50,457 nucleotides of DNA from NCBI GenBank assembly GCA_021783435.1, contig JAJXUC010000011.1:1-50457 (forward strand). The letters are read 5' to 3'. The position numbers and the translations under genes were made by a program. This DNA comes from Pseudomonadota bacterium (lineage in GTDB: Bacteria > Pseudomonadota > Gammaproteobacteria > Burkholderiales > Burkholderiaceae). Position 1 is the first letter of the stretch, and the number at the start of each line of letters is the position of its first letter. Shown piece after piece: positions 40,799 to 50,213 of this stretch. The notes beneath the pieces were generated by a model. That model ran no database searches. It worked only from the letters and a program-made list of their open reading frames with translations, and was not told the origin of the DNA.

Positions 40799-42895
40799 TC
40801 AGGCCGCGTCGACCATGCCTTGGTGGCGCAGCAGAGCTTCGATCTGCGGATCGCGTCCACGGAAGGCGCGGAAGGATTCGAGCGCCGGCCGGCTGCTGCC
40901 GCGGGCGAGGATTTCATCGCGGAAGCGGGCTCCGGTCTGCGGGTCCAGGACGCCGTTTTCCTCGAATTGGGCGTACGCGTCGGCCGACAGCACCTCGGCC
41001 CATTTGTAGCTGTAGTAGCCCGCGGCATAACCGCCGGCAAAGATGTGCGAGAAGCTGTGTTGAAAGCGGTAGAAGTCGGGCGGGAACAGCACGGCCACTT
41101 TCTGGCGCACGGCGACAGCGACATCGGCCACGGTTTGTGGCGTGAAGCTGCGCAGGTTGTGATGCAGGTGCAGGTCGAACAGCGAGAACTCGATCTGCCT
41201 CAGGGTCTGCATGCCGGCCTGGAAATTGCGCGCCGCCAGCATGCGCTCGAACAACGTGCGTGGCAGGGTGGCGCCGGTATCGACATGGCGCGTGAGTTGT
41301 TGCAGCACGTCCCATTCCCAGCAGAAGTTCTCCATGAACTGGCTGGGCAACTCCACCGCGTCCCATTCCACGCCGGCAATGCCGGATGCGGAGAGTTCAT
41401 CCACCTGCGTCAGCAGGTGGTGCAAGCCGTGGCCGAACTCGTGGAACAGGGTCTGCACATCGTCGTGCGTCAGCAGCGCAGGCTGGCCGCCGACGCTGGC
41501 GGCAAAATTGCACGTGAGCAGGGCGATCGGCGTTTGCATGCACGCGCCAGCCTGGCCTGGGCGCAGCCAGCGGGAGCGGGCATCATCCATCCAGGCACCG
41601 GAACGCTTGCCGGGGCGAGCGTGGAGGTCGGTGTAGAACTGGCCGATTTCCTGGCCCTGAGGCGTCAGCACATCCCACAGCTTGACCTCCGGATGCCACA
41701 CGCCACGCTGCGTCTGCGCCTCGGCGATGCGCACGCCGAACAAAGTCTGCACCAGGGTGAACAGTCCCGTCAGCACCTGCGGCTCGGTGAAGTACTGTTT
41801 GACCTCCTGCTCGGAATAGTCGTACCGGCGTTCGCGCAGCCGCTCGGAGGCGAAGGATATGTCCCACGATGCCAGTTCGGGCAGGCCCAGGTTTTCGCTG
41901 GCAAAGGCGCGCAGATCGGCCAGGTCGCGCTCGGCGTAGGGGCGGGCGCGCCGGGCCAGGTCGAGCAGGAAGTGTTCGACCTGCGCCGGGCTGTCGGCCA
42001 TCTTGGGTTCGAGTGACAACTCGGCGAAGCTGGAGAAACCCAGCAGGCGGGCCTCCTCGTCGCGCAACTGCAGCAGTTTGGCCATCGGCGCCGAGTTGTC
42101 GAGCGCCGCATCGCCCAGATCGCTGGCCCGGGTGACGTAAGCGCGGTAGATGCGCTCGCGCAGCTCGCGGTTGCTGGCGTACTGCATCACCGGTACATAG
42201 CTGGGCTGGTGCAGCGTGAACACATAGCCGGACTTGCCAAGTTCGGCCGCGGCCTCCTGCGCAACCTGCAGCACATCGGCAGGGATGCCGTCCACCTCGG
42301 CGGCGCTGGCTTCGATGCGGGCTGCATGGGTGGCATCGAGCAGATGTTCGGAAAAGGTCTGGGCCAGTTCGGCACTGCGCTCCTGAATCTGGGCATAGCG
42401 CCGCCGTGCCTCGCCTTGCAATTCGGCCCCGCTCAAGCGGAAGTCGCGCAGAGCATGGCGGATGATGCGCTGGCGCGTGACGCTCAGGCAGGTGAACTCC
42501 GCGCTCGAGCTCAGTCGCTTGTATTGGGCATGGAGCCCGGCGTCCAGGCCCAGCTCGGTCCAGAACTCGGTGACTTGGGGCAGCAAGGCGTTGAAGGCCT
42601 CGCGCAGCGCGGGCGTATCGGCCACGGCATTCAGATGCCCGACCATGCCCCAGGCACGCGAGAGCCGCTCCGTGGCGAGGTTGAGTGGGTCGACCACGGC
42701 ACTCCAGGTGGCGGGTGCAGTCGGGTCGGTGACCCTGGCCAGTGCGGCCCGGGCCTCACCGATGAGCAGGGTGATGGCTGGCTTCACATGCTCCGGCCGA
42801 ACCTGGGCATAGGCGGGCAGATCGGCACCATCAAGTAACGGGTTGCCGTGGGGTTGTGGTGCCATGGGGCTGCTGGTTTGCTCCGACGCGGACAT
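40799..42895 (-). CDS. prlC: Oligopeptidase A (M3 family)
   Basis: Predicted 698-residue zinc metallopeptidase degrading short peptides, including cleaved signal peptides. The zinc motif HEFGH is at 485-489 (VQTLFHEFGHGLHHLL), with the third ligand region in ELPSQFMENFCWE. The C-terminal FSHIFAGGYAAGYYSYKWAEVLSADAY block is characteristic of M3A peptidases. I chose ATG 42895 (MSASEQTSS) with AGGGA upstream; in-frame starts further upstream overlap folD. It begins 17 bases after the folD stop. Confidence 0.95.
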   Translation of the reverse strand: MSASEQTSSPMAPQPHGNPLLDGADLPAYAQVRPEHVKPAITLLIGEARAALARVTDPTAPATWSAVVDPLNLATERLSRAWGMVGHLNAVADTPALREAFNALLPQVTEFWTELGLDAGLHAQYKRLSSSAEFTCLSVTRQRIIRHALRDFRLSGAELQGEARRRYAQIQERSAELAQTFSEHLLDATHAARIEASAAEVDGIPADVLQVAQEAAAELGKSGYVFTLHQPSYVPVMQYASNRELRERIYRAYVTRASDLGDAALDNSAPMAKLLQLRDEEARLLGFSSFAELSLEPKMADSPAQVEHFLLDLARRARPYAERDLADLRAFASENLGLPELASWDISFASERLRERRYDYSEQEVKQYFTEPQVLTGLFTLVQTLFGVRIAEAQTQRGVWHPEVKLWDVLTPQGQEIGQFYTDLHARPGKRSGAWMDDARSRWLRPGQAGACMQTPIALLTCNFAASVGGQPALLTHDDVQTLFHEFGHGLHHLLTQVDELSASGIAGVEWDAVELPSQFMENFCWEWDVLQQLTRHVDTGATLPRTLFERMLAARNFQAGMQTLRQIEFSLFDLHLHHNLRSFTPQTVADVAVAVRQKVAVLFPPDFYRFQHSFSHIFAGGYAAGYYSYKWAEVLSADAYAQFEENGVLDPQTGARFRDEILARGSSRPALESFRAFRGRDPQIEALLRHQGMVDAA

Positions 42896-42912
42896 GACGG
42901 TATTCCCTCGGT

Positions 42913-43761
42913 TCAGCATTGTTCGCAAGCCTGCACGGTGTTGGCCAGCAGCATGGCGATGGTCATGGGGCCGACGCCGCCCGGCACGGGGGTGATCCAG
43001 CCGGCGACATGCTCCACTGTGCCGAAGTCGACGTCGCCGCACAAGGCACCAGCGGCGTTGCGGTTCATGCCGACGTCGATGACCACGGCGCCGGGTTTCA
43101 CCATGTCGGCGGTGATCAATCCGACCTTGCCCACTGCAGCCACGAGCACGTCGGCCTGGCGGCTGATGGCGGCGAGGTCGGCCGTGCCGCTGTGGGCGAC
43201 GGTGACAGTGGCGTCTGCTGCCAGCAGCATCATCGCCATCGGCTTGCCGACGATGTTGGAGCGGCCCACCACCACGGCGTGCTTGCCGCGCAGCCGGCCC
43301 ATGCCGATGTGCTCCAGCATGCGCATGCAGCCCAACGGCGTGCAAGGACGAAAGCCGGGCTGACCCACCATCAGCGCGCCGGCGCTGGAGACGTGGAAAC
43401 CGTCCACGTCCTTGCGTGGCGAGATGGCTTCGATCACACGGTGGGCGTCGATATGCGCCGGCAGCGGCAGTTGCACCAGGATGCCGTGAACCGTCTCATC
43501 CAGGTTCAGGTTGTGGATGCGCGCGAGCAAATCGGCCTCGTGCAGGGTGGCCGGATAGGTTTCGAGAATGGAGCGCATGCCGGCCTGCTCGCAGGCGGCA
43601 ACTTTGTTGCGGACATACACTTGGCTGGCTGGATTGGCTCCGACCAGGATCACCGCGAGACCCGGCTGGCGCCCTGCGGCTGTGAGAGCGGCGGCGCGTA
43701 CGGCGACCTCTGCGCGAACCTGTGCAGCCAGAGCTTTGCCATCGATGCGTTGAGCGGTCAT
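42913..43761 (-). CDS. folD: Bifunctional methylenetetrahydrofolate dehydrogenase/cyclohydrolase
   Basis: Predicted 282-residue NADP enzyme interconverting methylene-, methenyl- and formyl-tetrahydrofolate. The catalytic lysine is K53 in [14 protein letters not shown]. Other family text includes [23 protein letters not shown] and the NADP loop [15 protein letters not shown], then [16 protein letters not shown] chose ATG 43761 (MTAQRIDGK). It stands between the response-regulator gene and prlC, all on the minus strand. Confidence 0.97.
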   Translation of the reverse strand: MTAQRIDGKALAAQVRAEVAVRAAALTAAGRQPGLAVILVGANPASQVYVRNKVAACEQAGMRSILETYPATLHEADLLARIHNLNLDETVHGILVQLPLPAHIDAHRVIEAISPRKDVDGFHVSSAGALMVGQPGFRPCTPLGCMRMLEHIGMGRLRGKHAVVVGRSNIVGKPMAMMLLAADATVTVAHSGTADLAAISRQADVLVAAVGKVGLITADMVKPGAVVIDVGMNRNAAGALCGDVDFGTVEHVAGWITPVPGGVGPMTIAMLLANTVQACEQC

Positions 43762-43837
43762 GGGGGATGGTGAGGGTGGGACATCGCGCGGCGACAAGCA
43801 GGGTGCGACAGGGCTGCCGCGCTCAGCAGACGCTGCC

Positions 43838-44452
43838 CTATTTGCTCGCGCCCAGGGCGATCTTGAGAAGGTCGGCGACGGTGTTGGCGCCGAGCTTTTC
43901 CATGATGTTGGCGCGATGCGCTTCCACCGTTTTGATGCTGATGTTGAGGTCGTCGGCGATCTGCTTGTTCAGCCGCCCGGCAACGATGCGCTCCAACACC
44001 TGCGATTCGCGACTGGTGAGCTTGGCCAAGAGGGCGTCACGGCTGGCGTTCTGGGTGTGTTCTTCAAGGTCGACGCGAGCCTTTTGCAGCATGCGGTCGA
44101 CGAGGTCGCGCAGCAGATGTTCATTGAACGGTTTTTCGATGAAATCAACCGCGCCTTTTTTCATCGTGGCGACAGCCATGGGGACGTCGCCGTGGCCGGT
44201 GATGAAGGCCAGCGGCATGCTCACGCCACGTTGAATCAGCCGGTCCTGCAATTCGATGCCGCTCATGCCCGGCATGCGCACGTCCACCACCAGGCAGGCG
44301 ACTTCGCGCGGGTCGAAGCGGGTGAGGAAGGCCTCTGCGGAGTCGAAGCAGCGCACGCGGTAATCGTTGCCTTCGAGCAGCCATTGCAGTGAGTCGCGCA
44401 CGGCCTCGTCGTCGTCAATGACATAAACCGTACCTTTGCTTGCTGGTTTCAT
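43838..44452 (-). CDS. FixJ/NarL-type response regulator
   Basis: Predicted 204-residue transcription factor. The receiver domain (about 7-120) has the acidic pocket DDD at 13-15, phospho-acceptor D57 ([12 protein letters not shown]), T84 in FITGHGD and K107 in IEKPF. The LuxR-type helix-turn-helix (about 143-200) reads [40 protein letters not shown]. The arrangement is that of the FixJ/TtrR/StyR group. It lies 50 bases after the sensor kinase gene and is almost surely its partner. Targets are unknown; the divergent aceE operon is a candidate by position. Confidence 0.93.
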   Translation of the reverse strand: MKPASKGTVYVIDDDEAVRDSLQWLLEGNDYRVRCFDSAEAFLTRFDPREVACLVVDVRMPGMSGIELQDRLIQRGVSMPLAFITGHGDVPMAVATMKKGAVDFIEKPFNEHLLRDLVDRMLQKARVDLEEHTQNASRDALLAKLTSRESQVLERIVAGRLNKQIADDLNISIKTVEAHRANIMEKLGANTVADLLKIALGASK

Positions 44453-44502
44453 GGGCTTGATGGTTGAGGTGCGGGTGTGGGGGCGGTGGTTGCTGCGCCC
44501 GG

Positions 44503-47091
44503 CTAGGCCTGGCCGAACTGGCTGTCCGCCACATCCGCGTGCTCGATGGCAGGTGCGGATGTGGCTGCGACCTGGGGTTCTTGCGGCAAGGGCTGAAAGG
44601 GCAGTGTGAAGCTGAACGTACAACCGCATACAAGCTCTTGATTGTATTGATTGTCCGCCCAAAGCCGGCCCTGGTGGTACTCGATGATGGAGCGGCAAAT
44701 GTTCAGGCCGATGCCCAGACCGTCGGACTTGGTGGTGTAGAAGGCCTCATACAGATGGGCCATCACATCCTCCGGCACGCCAGTGCCGTTGTCGCGCACG
44801 GAGAAGATGGCCTGGTGGGCGTCGACGCTGATGTTGAGTTCGATGCTGCGTGCCAAACCCTTGCGCTGCGCCTTGTCGACCGACTCGGCGGCGTTGCGCA
44901 GCAAGTTGAGCAGCACCTGCTCGACCAGGATGGGGTCGGCCCAGAGTTGCGGAATACCCGGGGCGATATGCGTGAACAGACGCACATTGCGACGCCGCAG
45001 ATCGATTTCGGCCAACTCCAGTGTGTTCTGCACGATGTCGTGCACGCGGCAGTCGATGCGGTGCGGCTCACTTTTTTTCACGAAGTCGCGCACACGGCGG
45101 ATCACCGCTGCTGCGCGCTGCGCCTGACGCGCGGTTTTCTCCAGCGCCGCCTGCAGTTCTTGCGGCGGTATGGAGTGATTTTTCAGCCGCGCGATGATGC
45201 CCGAGCAGTAGTTGTTGATGGCGGTAAGCGGCTGGTTGAGTTCGTGCGCAAGTGACGATGCCATTTCCCCCATGGCGATCAGCCGGCTGGTGATCTGCGC
45301 CTTCTCTTCCTGGTTGCGTGTGACGTCGTCGGCCTGATGGCGCGCCGTGACGTCGGTGGCGATGAGCATCTGCACGATGCGCCCGTCCACCCACTGGATG
45401 TAGCGTTGGCGCACGTCGAACCAGCGGTCCAAGGCAGCGACATGGATTTCGTGCACCTGCGCCATGGGTTTGATGATCTCGCCGGTCGGCAGGCCGGCAA
45501 AGGCGTCAACCTCATCGTCGACATCTTGTGCCGTCGTGGGGGACGGATCCTGGCCGCTGAGCAGGTGGTGGCCGTGCGCCGAAGCACCGAACCACTGCCT
45601 GTAGAGCTTGTTGGCGAAGAGCTGTTCGTTGCGGTCGATGGCCAGCACTGACACCGCCGCGTCCAGGCCTTCCAGCACGGCGACGAAGCGCTCGTGCGAT
45701 GCCGCCAGCTCATGGCGAATGCGCGTGGGCTCGGTGATGTCGGTGATCGACGTGATCCAACCGGTCTGGCGTTCGCGCGCGTCGATCAGCGCCGAGACGT
45801 AGACGCGGGCATCGAACTCGCTGCCGTCCTTGCGTCGCAGCTTGAGGGCGAAGCCCGATGGGGGGGCCAGCCCGTCGATGGTCTGCTGCAACGCCAGCGC
45901 CATTTCCGCCGTGCGCCGCTGTGGCCAATAGGGATGGGGCGGGGCGCTGCCCAACAAGTCTTGCTCCGAAAATCCGGTCATCTTGCAGAACGCCAGGTTG
46001 ACATAGCTGATGCGTCCTTTGAGATCAATGGCCTGCATGCCAGTCGACAGCGAGTTTTCCATCGCGCGGCGGAAGGCGGTCTCGCGCGTCAGGCTCTCCT
46101 GGGTCTGCAACCGCTGGCGCATCTGACGCCAGGTACCCCACAGCATCCACAGCATCAGCGCCGACAAGATAAACACCGCCCAGTACAGGCCGCGCACCAT
46201 CCAGCTCGGGGCCGAGTGGTAGCTGCTCACGCGCATGAACAGGCCGGCGTCAAAGGGGTGCATGGCGACCACATACTGCAGTGGTTTTCTGTGGATGTCC
46301 GCCGTTGCGCTACCGGCTAGAACGTTCTGTGCACGACTCACCAGCGCGACGGCATAACGCGTGCTGAGCTCCTGCACCACGTCGCTGCGCAACAGGCCGT
46401 CGATGCTGAACACGGCATTGACTGTTCCGGCGAACTGCTGGCTGGACTCCAGCGATCCTTCGGATGCGGCCTTCGTCGCCGGTGTTTTGAGCGCGCTGAA
46501 TAAGGGCGTGGCTGACTGCACGACCCAGCCGATCCGGGGCAGTTGGTAGGGTATGGAATAGGCCGTGTGGAGGGTGATCTGCGCCTGGTCGAATGTACGC
46601 AAAGCCAGGGGCTGGTCTTCGGGCTCACCCTTCGCCAGCAACTCGAGGTCATGCGGCAACACCGCACTCGACGCCAGCTGCGTCACCAGGCCTTGTGCGT
46701 CGGTGACATAGACCAGCACGGCACTGGCATGTTGCCGCAAAAAGCTGCGTGCCATGAACTCAAAGCGAGCGGGTCCGCGCGGCGAAGCCTCCAGCGTATT
46801 GGCCAAGGACTGCAACTGCTCCTGCATCAAGCCCATCTCCAGGCTCATGCGCTGCTGCGCCCATTCACTGTCACGTTGCAGGGTATCGCGCTCGCGCTGC
46901 ACCTCGGTTTGCTGGGTGTAGCGCACCAGCGCGGCGGCAGCGCCAAGGAACAGCACCAGGGACAACAATGGGCCGAACAGCAACAGACGGTCGGCGTTAC
47001 GCCCGCGCAACGCGGCCTGCGTGCGCAGGCGCAGTGGCCGCAGGACTGCAAGCATGCGGCGCAGCACAGGTGGAGTATCGGAGTGGTTCAC
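44503..47091 (-). CDS. PAS-domain sensor histidine kinase
   Basis: Predicted 862-residue inner-membrane kinase. Two membrane helices (about 35-57, LLLFGPLLSLVLFLGAAAALV, and 298-320, WMVRGLYWAVFILSALMLWML) bracket a periplasmic region of about 240 residues of unrecognised fold. PAS-like domains follow at about 335-455 (with NLAFCKMTGFSEQDLLG and LRRKDGSEF) and 462-585. The HisKA phospho-acceptor is H616 (MASSLAHELNQPLTAINNY), then come the N-box (NLLRNAAESVDKA, about 729), DNGTG and GLGIGLNICRSIIEYHQG of the ATPase domain. The PAS domains lack a FixL-like haem histidine that I can identify, so the signal is unknown. Divergent from aceE across 338 bases. Confidence 0.92.
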   Translation of the reverse strand: MNHSDTPPVLRRMLAVLRPLRLRTQAALRGRNADRLLLFGPLLSLVLFLGAAAALVRYTQQTEVQRERDTLQRDSEWAQQRMSLEMGLMQEQLQSLANTLEASPRGPARFEFMARSFLRQHASAVLVYVTDAQGLVTQLASSAVLPHDLELLAKGEPEDQPLALRTFDQAQITLHTAYSIPYQLPRIGWVVQSATPLFSALKTPATKAASEGSLESSQQFAGTVNAVFSIDGLLRSDVVQELSTRYAVALVSRAQNVLAGSATADIHRKPLQYVVAMHPFDAGLFMRVSSYHSAPSWMVRGLYWAVFILSALMLWMLWGTWRQMRQRLQTQESLTRETAFRRAMENSLSTGMQAIDLKGRISYVNLAFCKMTGFSEQDLLGSAPPHPYWPQRRTAEMALALQQTIDGLAPPSGFALKLRRKDGSEFDARVYVSALIDARERQTGWITSITDITEPTRIRHELAASHERFVAVLEGLDAAVSVLAIDRNEQLFANKLYRQWFGASAHGHHLLSGQDPSPTTAQDVDDEVDAFAGLPTGEIIKPMAQVHEIHVAALDRWFDVRQRYIQWVDGRIVQMLIATDVTARHQADDVTRNQEEKAQITSRLIAMGEMASSLAHELNQPLTAINNYCSGIIARLKNHSIPPQELQAALEKTARQAQRAAAVIRRVRDFVKKSEPHRIDCRVHDIVQNTLELAEIDLRRRNVRLFTHIAPGIPQLWADPILVEQVLLNLLRNAAESVDKAQRKGLARSIELNISVDAHQAIFSVRDNGTGVPEDVMAHLYEAFYTTKSDGLGIGLNICRSIIEYHQGRLWADNQYNQELVCGCTFSFTLPFQPLPQEPQVAATSAPAIEHADVADSQFGQA

Positions 47092-47429
47092 GCCTTCAGT
47101 CTATGCAAGTTGCGCGCCGCGCTGCGATCCCGCCACGCGACATGGCTTCTACGGGTATGCCCGACGCAACCCGTCTAGGAGGCGCGGCGGATTTGCACGA
47201 TCATGGACTCCCGGTGCCGCTGTGAGCCTTGCCGCCTGCACCTGCACGACATGGCTCTGATGTCTCACGACTTGTTTGCTCGACAACTTCGGTGCAAATC
47301 GCCCGGGCGCGGATGAGCGGCTACTGAGATTCAGCAATTGATCTGCAAATTCCATAATATAAAAAACGATATTGCGATTCGAAAAATTATCTGCAATACT
47401 CACGCCAAACCAAGACGAGGAGATGCACC
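47092..47429. other. Divergent spacer with AT-rich control region
   Basis: This 338-base spacer separates the sensor kinase and aceE starts. The half next to the kinase is GC-rich and I see no gene in it. The last part (47341-47400) is only about 27% G+C and holds the likely aceE promoter. ATCTGCAA occurs twice (47341-47348 and 47389-47396), 48 bases apart, and may be a repeated protein-binding site. Confidence 0.6.
47372..47400 (+). promoter_or_regulatory. Possible aceE promoter
   Basis: TTGCGA (47372-47377) and AATACT (47395-47400) are 17 bases apart, in the AT-rich block and 30 bases upstream of the aceE ATG. The second ATCTGCAA copy overlaps the -10, so a repressor bound there would block it. 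Confidence 0.4.
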
Positions 47430-50138
47430 ATGTCGGCTGTTCCTGAATTCCCCGTGCCTGCTTCCGCCAACGATGGCGATCCGCTCGAAACCCGTGAATG
47501 GCTCGATGCGCTGCAGGCGCTGATTGCCACGGAAGGGCGTGAGCGCGCCCACTTTCTGCTGGAGGCTTTGATCGATCAAGCGCGCCAGGACGGGGTGGAC
47601 ATGCCGTTCTCGGCCAACACCGCCTACGTCAACACCATCCCCACCGACCTGGAAGAGCGCAATCCCGGCAACGTCGAGATCGAGGAGCGGTTGCGCGCCT
47701 ACATGCGTTGGAATGCCATGGCCATGGTGGTGCGCGCCAACCGCCTGCACCCTGAGGACGGCGGCGACTTGGGCGGTCATATTGCTTCGTTCGCATCGCT
47801 GGCGAGCATGCTGGGGGCGGGCTTCAACCATTTCTGGCATGCGCCCACGACCGAGCACGGCGGCGATCTCATCTACTTCCAGGGTCACAGTGCGCCGGGC
47901 ATCTACGCCCGCGCCTTCATGGAGGGGCGGCTGAGCGAGGGCCAGTTGCTCAACTTCCGCCAGGAGGTGGACGGCAAGGGCCTGTCCAGCTATCCCCATC
48001 CCAAGCTGATGCCGAACTTCTGGCAACTCTCCACCGTGAGCATGGGGTTGGGACCCATCATGGCGATTTACCAGGCGCGCTTCCTGAAGTACCTGCATGC
48101 GCGTGGCATTGCCGACACCTCCAAGCGCAAGGTCTGGGTGTTTTGCGGCGACGGCGAAATGGACGAGCCGGAATCCCTCGGCGCGATCGGGCTGGCGGCG
48201 CGTGAAAAGCTCGACAACCTGGTGTTCGTCGTCAACTGCAATCTGCAGCGGCTGGACGGACCGGTGCGCGGCAACGGCAAGATCATCCAGGAACTCGAAG
48301 CCGAGTTCCGCGGCTCGGGATGGAACGTCATCAAGCTGATCTGGGGCTCGTACTGGGATCCGCTGCTCGCGCGCGACAAGGAGGGCATCCTGCGCCAGGT
48401 GATGATGGACGTGCTTGACGGCGACTACCAGGCCATGAAAGCGAATGACGGAGCTTTCGTGCGCAAGCACTTCTTCGGCCGCCATCCCAAGCTGCTGGAG
48501 ATGGTGAAGAACATGAGCGACGAGGACATCTGGCGCCTCAACCGCGGCGGCCACGATCCGCAAAAAGTCTACGCTGCCTTCCATGCCGCGGCCCATCACC
48601 AGGGTCAACCCAGCGTGCTGCTGGTCAAGACCATCAAGGGTTATGGCATGGGCCAGGCAGCGGAAGCGCGCAATGTGGCACACCAGGTGAAAAAGCTCAC
48701 CGATGAGGACATTCGCGAGTTCCGCGACCGCTTCAACATCCCCGTTCCCGATCACGACCTGCCCAGCCTGCCCTTTTTCAAGCCGGCCGACGACACCCCC
48801 GAGATGCAGTATCTGCACGCGCGCCGCAAGGCGTTGGGCGGCTATCTGCCACAGCGCAGGATGAAGGCCGATGAGCACTTGCCCATTCCCGACCTGGCCG
48901 ATGTGTTCAAACCCGTGCTGGAAGCCACCGCCGAGGGGCGGGAAATTTCCACCACCCAGGCCTATGTGCGCTGCCTCAATCAACTGCTGCGCGACAAGAC
49001 CCTGGGGCCGCGTGTTGTACCCATCCTGGTGGATGAGACCCGCACTTTCGGCATGGAGGGGCTGTACCGGCAGATCGGCATCTACGCGCCCGAGGGACAG
49101 AAGTACACCCCGGTGGACCGTGGCGAGGTGATGTACTACCGCGAGGACAAGGCCGGACAGATCCTGCAGGAAGGCATCACCGAGGCAGGCGGCATGTGCT
49201 CGTGGATCGCTTCGGCCACGTCGTACTCGCACAGCAACCGCATCACCATTCCGTTCTACATCTACTACTCGATGTTCGGCTTTCAACGTATCGGCGACCT
49301 GGCCTGGGCTGCTGGTGACATGCTGGCGCGTGGCTTCCTGCTGGGCGGCACCTCGGGGCGCACCACGCTCAACGGCGAAGGCCTGCAGCACGAGGACGGC
49401 CACAGCCAGATCATGGCGGCCAACATCCCCAACTGCATCAGCTATGACCCGACCTTCGCCCACGAGGTGGCCGTCATCCTGCACAGTGGTTTGAAGCGCA
49501 TGGTGGAGCACCAGGAAGACGTCTATTTCTATATCACCCTGTTGAACGAAAACTACGCTCAGCCGGGACTGAAGGCCGGCACCGAGGCGCAGATTCTCAA
49601 GGGCATGTATCTGCTGCGGGAAGGCCCGAAGCTGACGCCACGGGTGCAACTGCTGGGCTCGGGTTCCATCCTGCGCGAGGTCATTGCCGCAGCCGACTTG
49701 CTGGAGAAGGACTGGGGTGTTGCCGCCAATGTGTGGAGCTGCCCGAGCTTCAACGAGCTGGCGCGCGACGGTCGCGACGTCGAGCGCTGGAATCTTCTGC
49801 ACCCCGGCGAGACGCAGCGCCAGAGTTTTGTCGCGCAGCAGCTCGACAAGCACACCGGCCCCGTGGTGGCCTCGACCGACTACGTGCGCCTGTTCGCCGA
49901 GCAGATTCGTCCCTACCTGCCCAAGGGGCGCAACTACCGCGTCCTCGGCACCGACGGATTCGGCCGCTCCGACACGCGCACCAAGTTGCGCCGGCATTTC
50001 GAGGTCGACCGCCATTTCGTCACCCTGGCTGCCTTGCGCAGCCTGGCCGACGAGGGCGCTGTGCCCCAGGCCAAGCTGGCCGAGGCGATTGCCCGATACG
50101 GCATCGACGCTGATCGCATCAATCCCTTGCTGGCCTGA
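47430..50138 (+). CDS. aceE: Pyruvate dehydrogenase E1 component (homodimeric type)
   Basis: Predicted 902-residue thiamine-diphosphate enzyme that decarboxylates pyruvate and acetylates the lipoyl groups of AceF. The ThDP motif GDGEMDEPES is at 240-249, ending in NCNLQRLDGPV (269-279). The N-terminal DGVDMPFSANTAYVNTI and the loop HEDGHSQIMAANIPNCISYDP in the C-terminal half are standard for the AceE single-chain form. GAGGAG precedes the ATG at 47430. It is followed by aceF after 75 bases. The likely product supply is acetyl-CoA for the gltA-encoded citrate synthase. Confidence 0.97.
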   Translation: MSAVPEFPVPASANDGDPLETREWLDALQALIATEGRERAHFLLEALIDQARQDGVDMPFSANTAYVNTIPTDLEERNPGNVEIEERLRAYMRWNAMAMVVRANRLHPEDGGDLGGHIASFASLASMLGAGFNHFWHAPTTEHGGDLIYFQGHSAPGIYARAFMEGRLSEGQLLNFRQEVDGKGLSSYPHPKLMPNFWQLSTVSMGLGPIMAIYQARFLKYLHARGIADTSKRKVWVFCGDGEMDEPESLGAIGLAAREKLDNLVFVVNCNLQRLDGPVRGNGKIIQELEAEFRGSGWNVIKLIWGSYWDPLLARDKEGILRQVMMDVLDGDYQAMKANDGAFVRKHFFGRHPKLLEMVKNMSDEDIWRLNRGGHDPQKVYAAFHAAAHHQGQPSVLLVKTIKGYGMGQAAEARNVAHQVKKLTDEDIREFRDRFNIPVPDHDLPSLPFFKPADDTPEMQYLHARRKALGGYLPQRRMKADEHLPIPDLADVFKPVLEATAEGREISTTQAYVRCLNQLLRDKTLGPRVVPILVDETRTFGMEGLYRQIGIYAPEGQKYTPVDRGEVMYYREDKAGQILQEGITEAGGMCSWIASATSYSHSNRITIPFYIYYSMFGFQRIGDLAWAAGDMLARGFLLGGTSGRTTLNGEGLQHEDGHSQIMAANIPNCISYDPTFAHEVAVILHSGLKRMVEHQEDVYFYITLLNENYAQPGLKAGTEAQILKGMYLLREGPKLTPRVQLLGSGSILREVIAAADLLEKDWGVAANVWSCPSFNELARDGRDVERWNLLHPGETQRQSFVAQQLDKHTGPVVASTDYVRLFAEQIRPYLPKGRNYRVLGTDGFGRSDTRTKLRRHFEVDRHFVTLAALRSLADEGAVPQAKLAEAIARYGIDADRINPLLA

Positions 50139-50151
50139 GCCCGCAACCCAT

Positions 50152-50185
50152 CGCGGAAACCGCCTGACACATGGCGGGATTCGCG
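50152..50185 (+). other. Imperfect stem-loop between aceE and aceF
   Basis: CGCGGAAACCGCC (50152-50164) and GGCGGGATTCGCG (50173-50185) pair with three mismatches, 14 bases after the aceE stop. It has no T-run. It could stabilise the aceE message or tune aceF expression; this is inference from structure. Confidence 0.35.
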
Positions 50186-50213
50186 GGGTGCAGAACCATT
50201 TGGAGACAAGACC

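Noticed and set aside
47149..47403. Small minus-strand open frame in the aceE upstream spacer
   Set aside because: No ribosome site, no recognisable motif, and it would cover the AT-rich control region.
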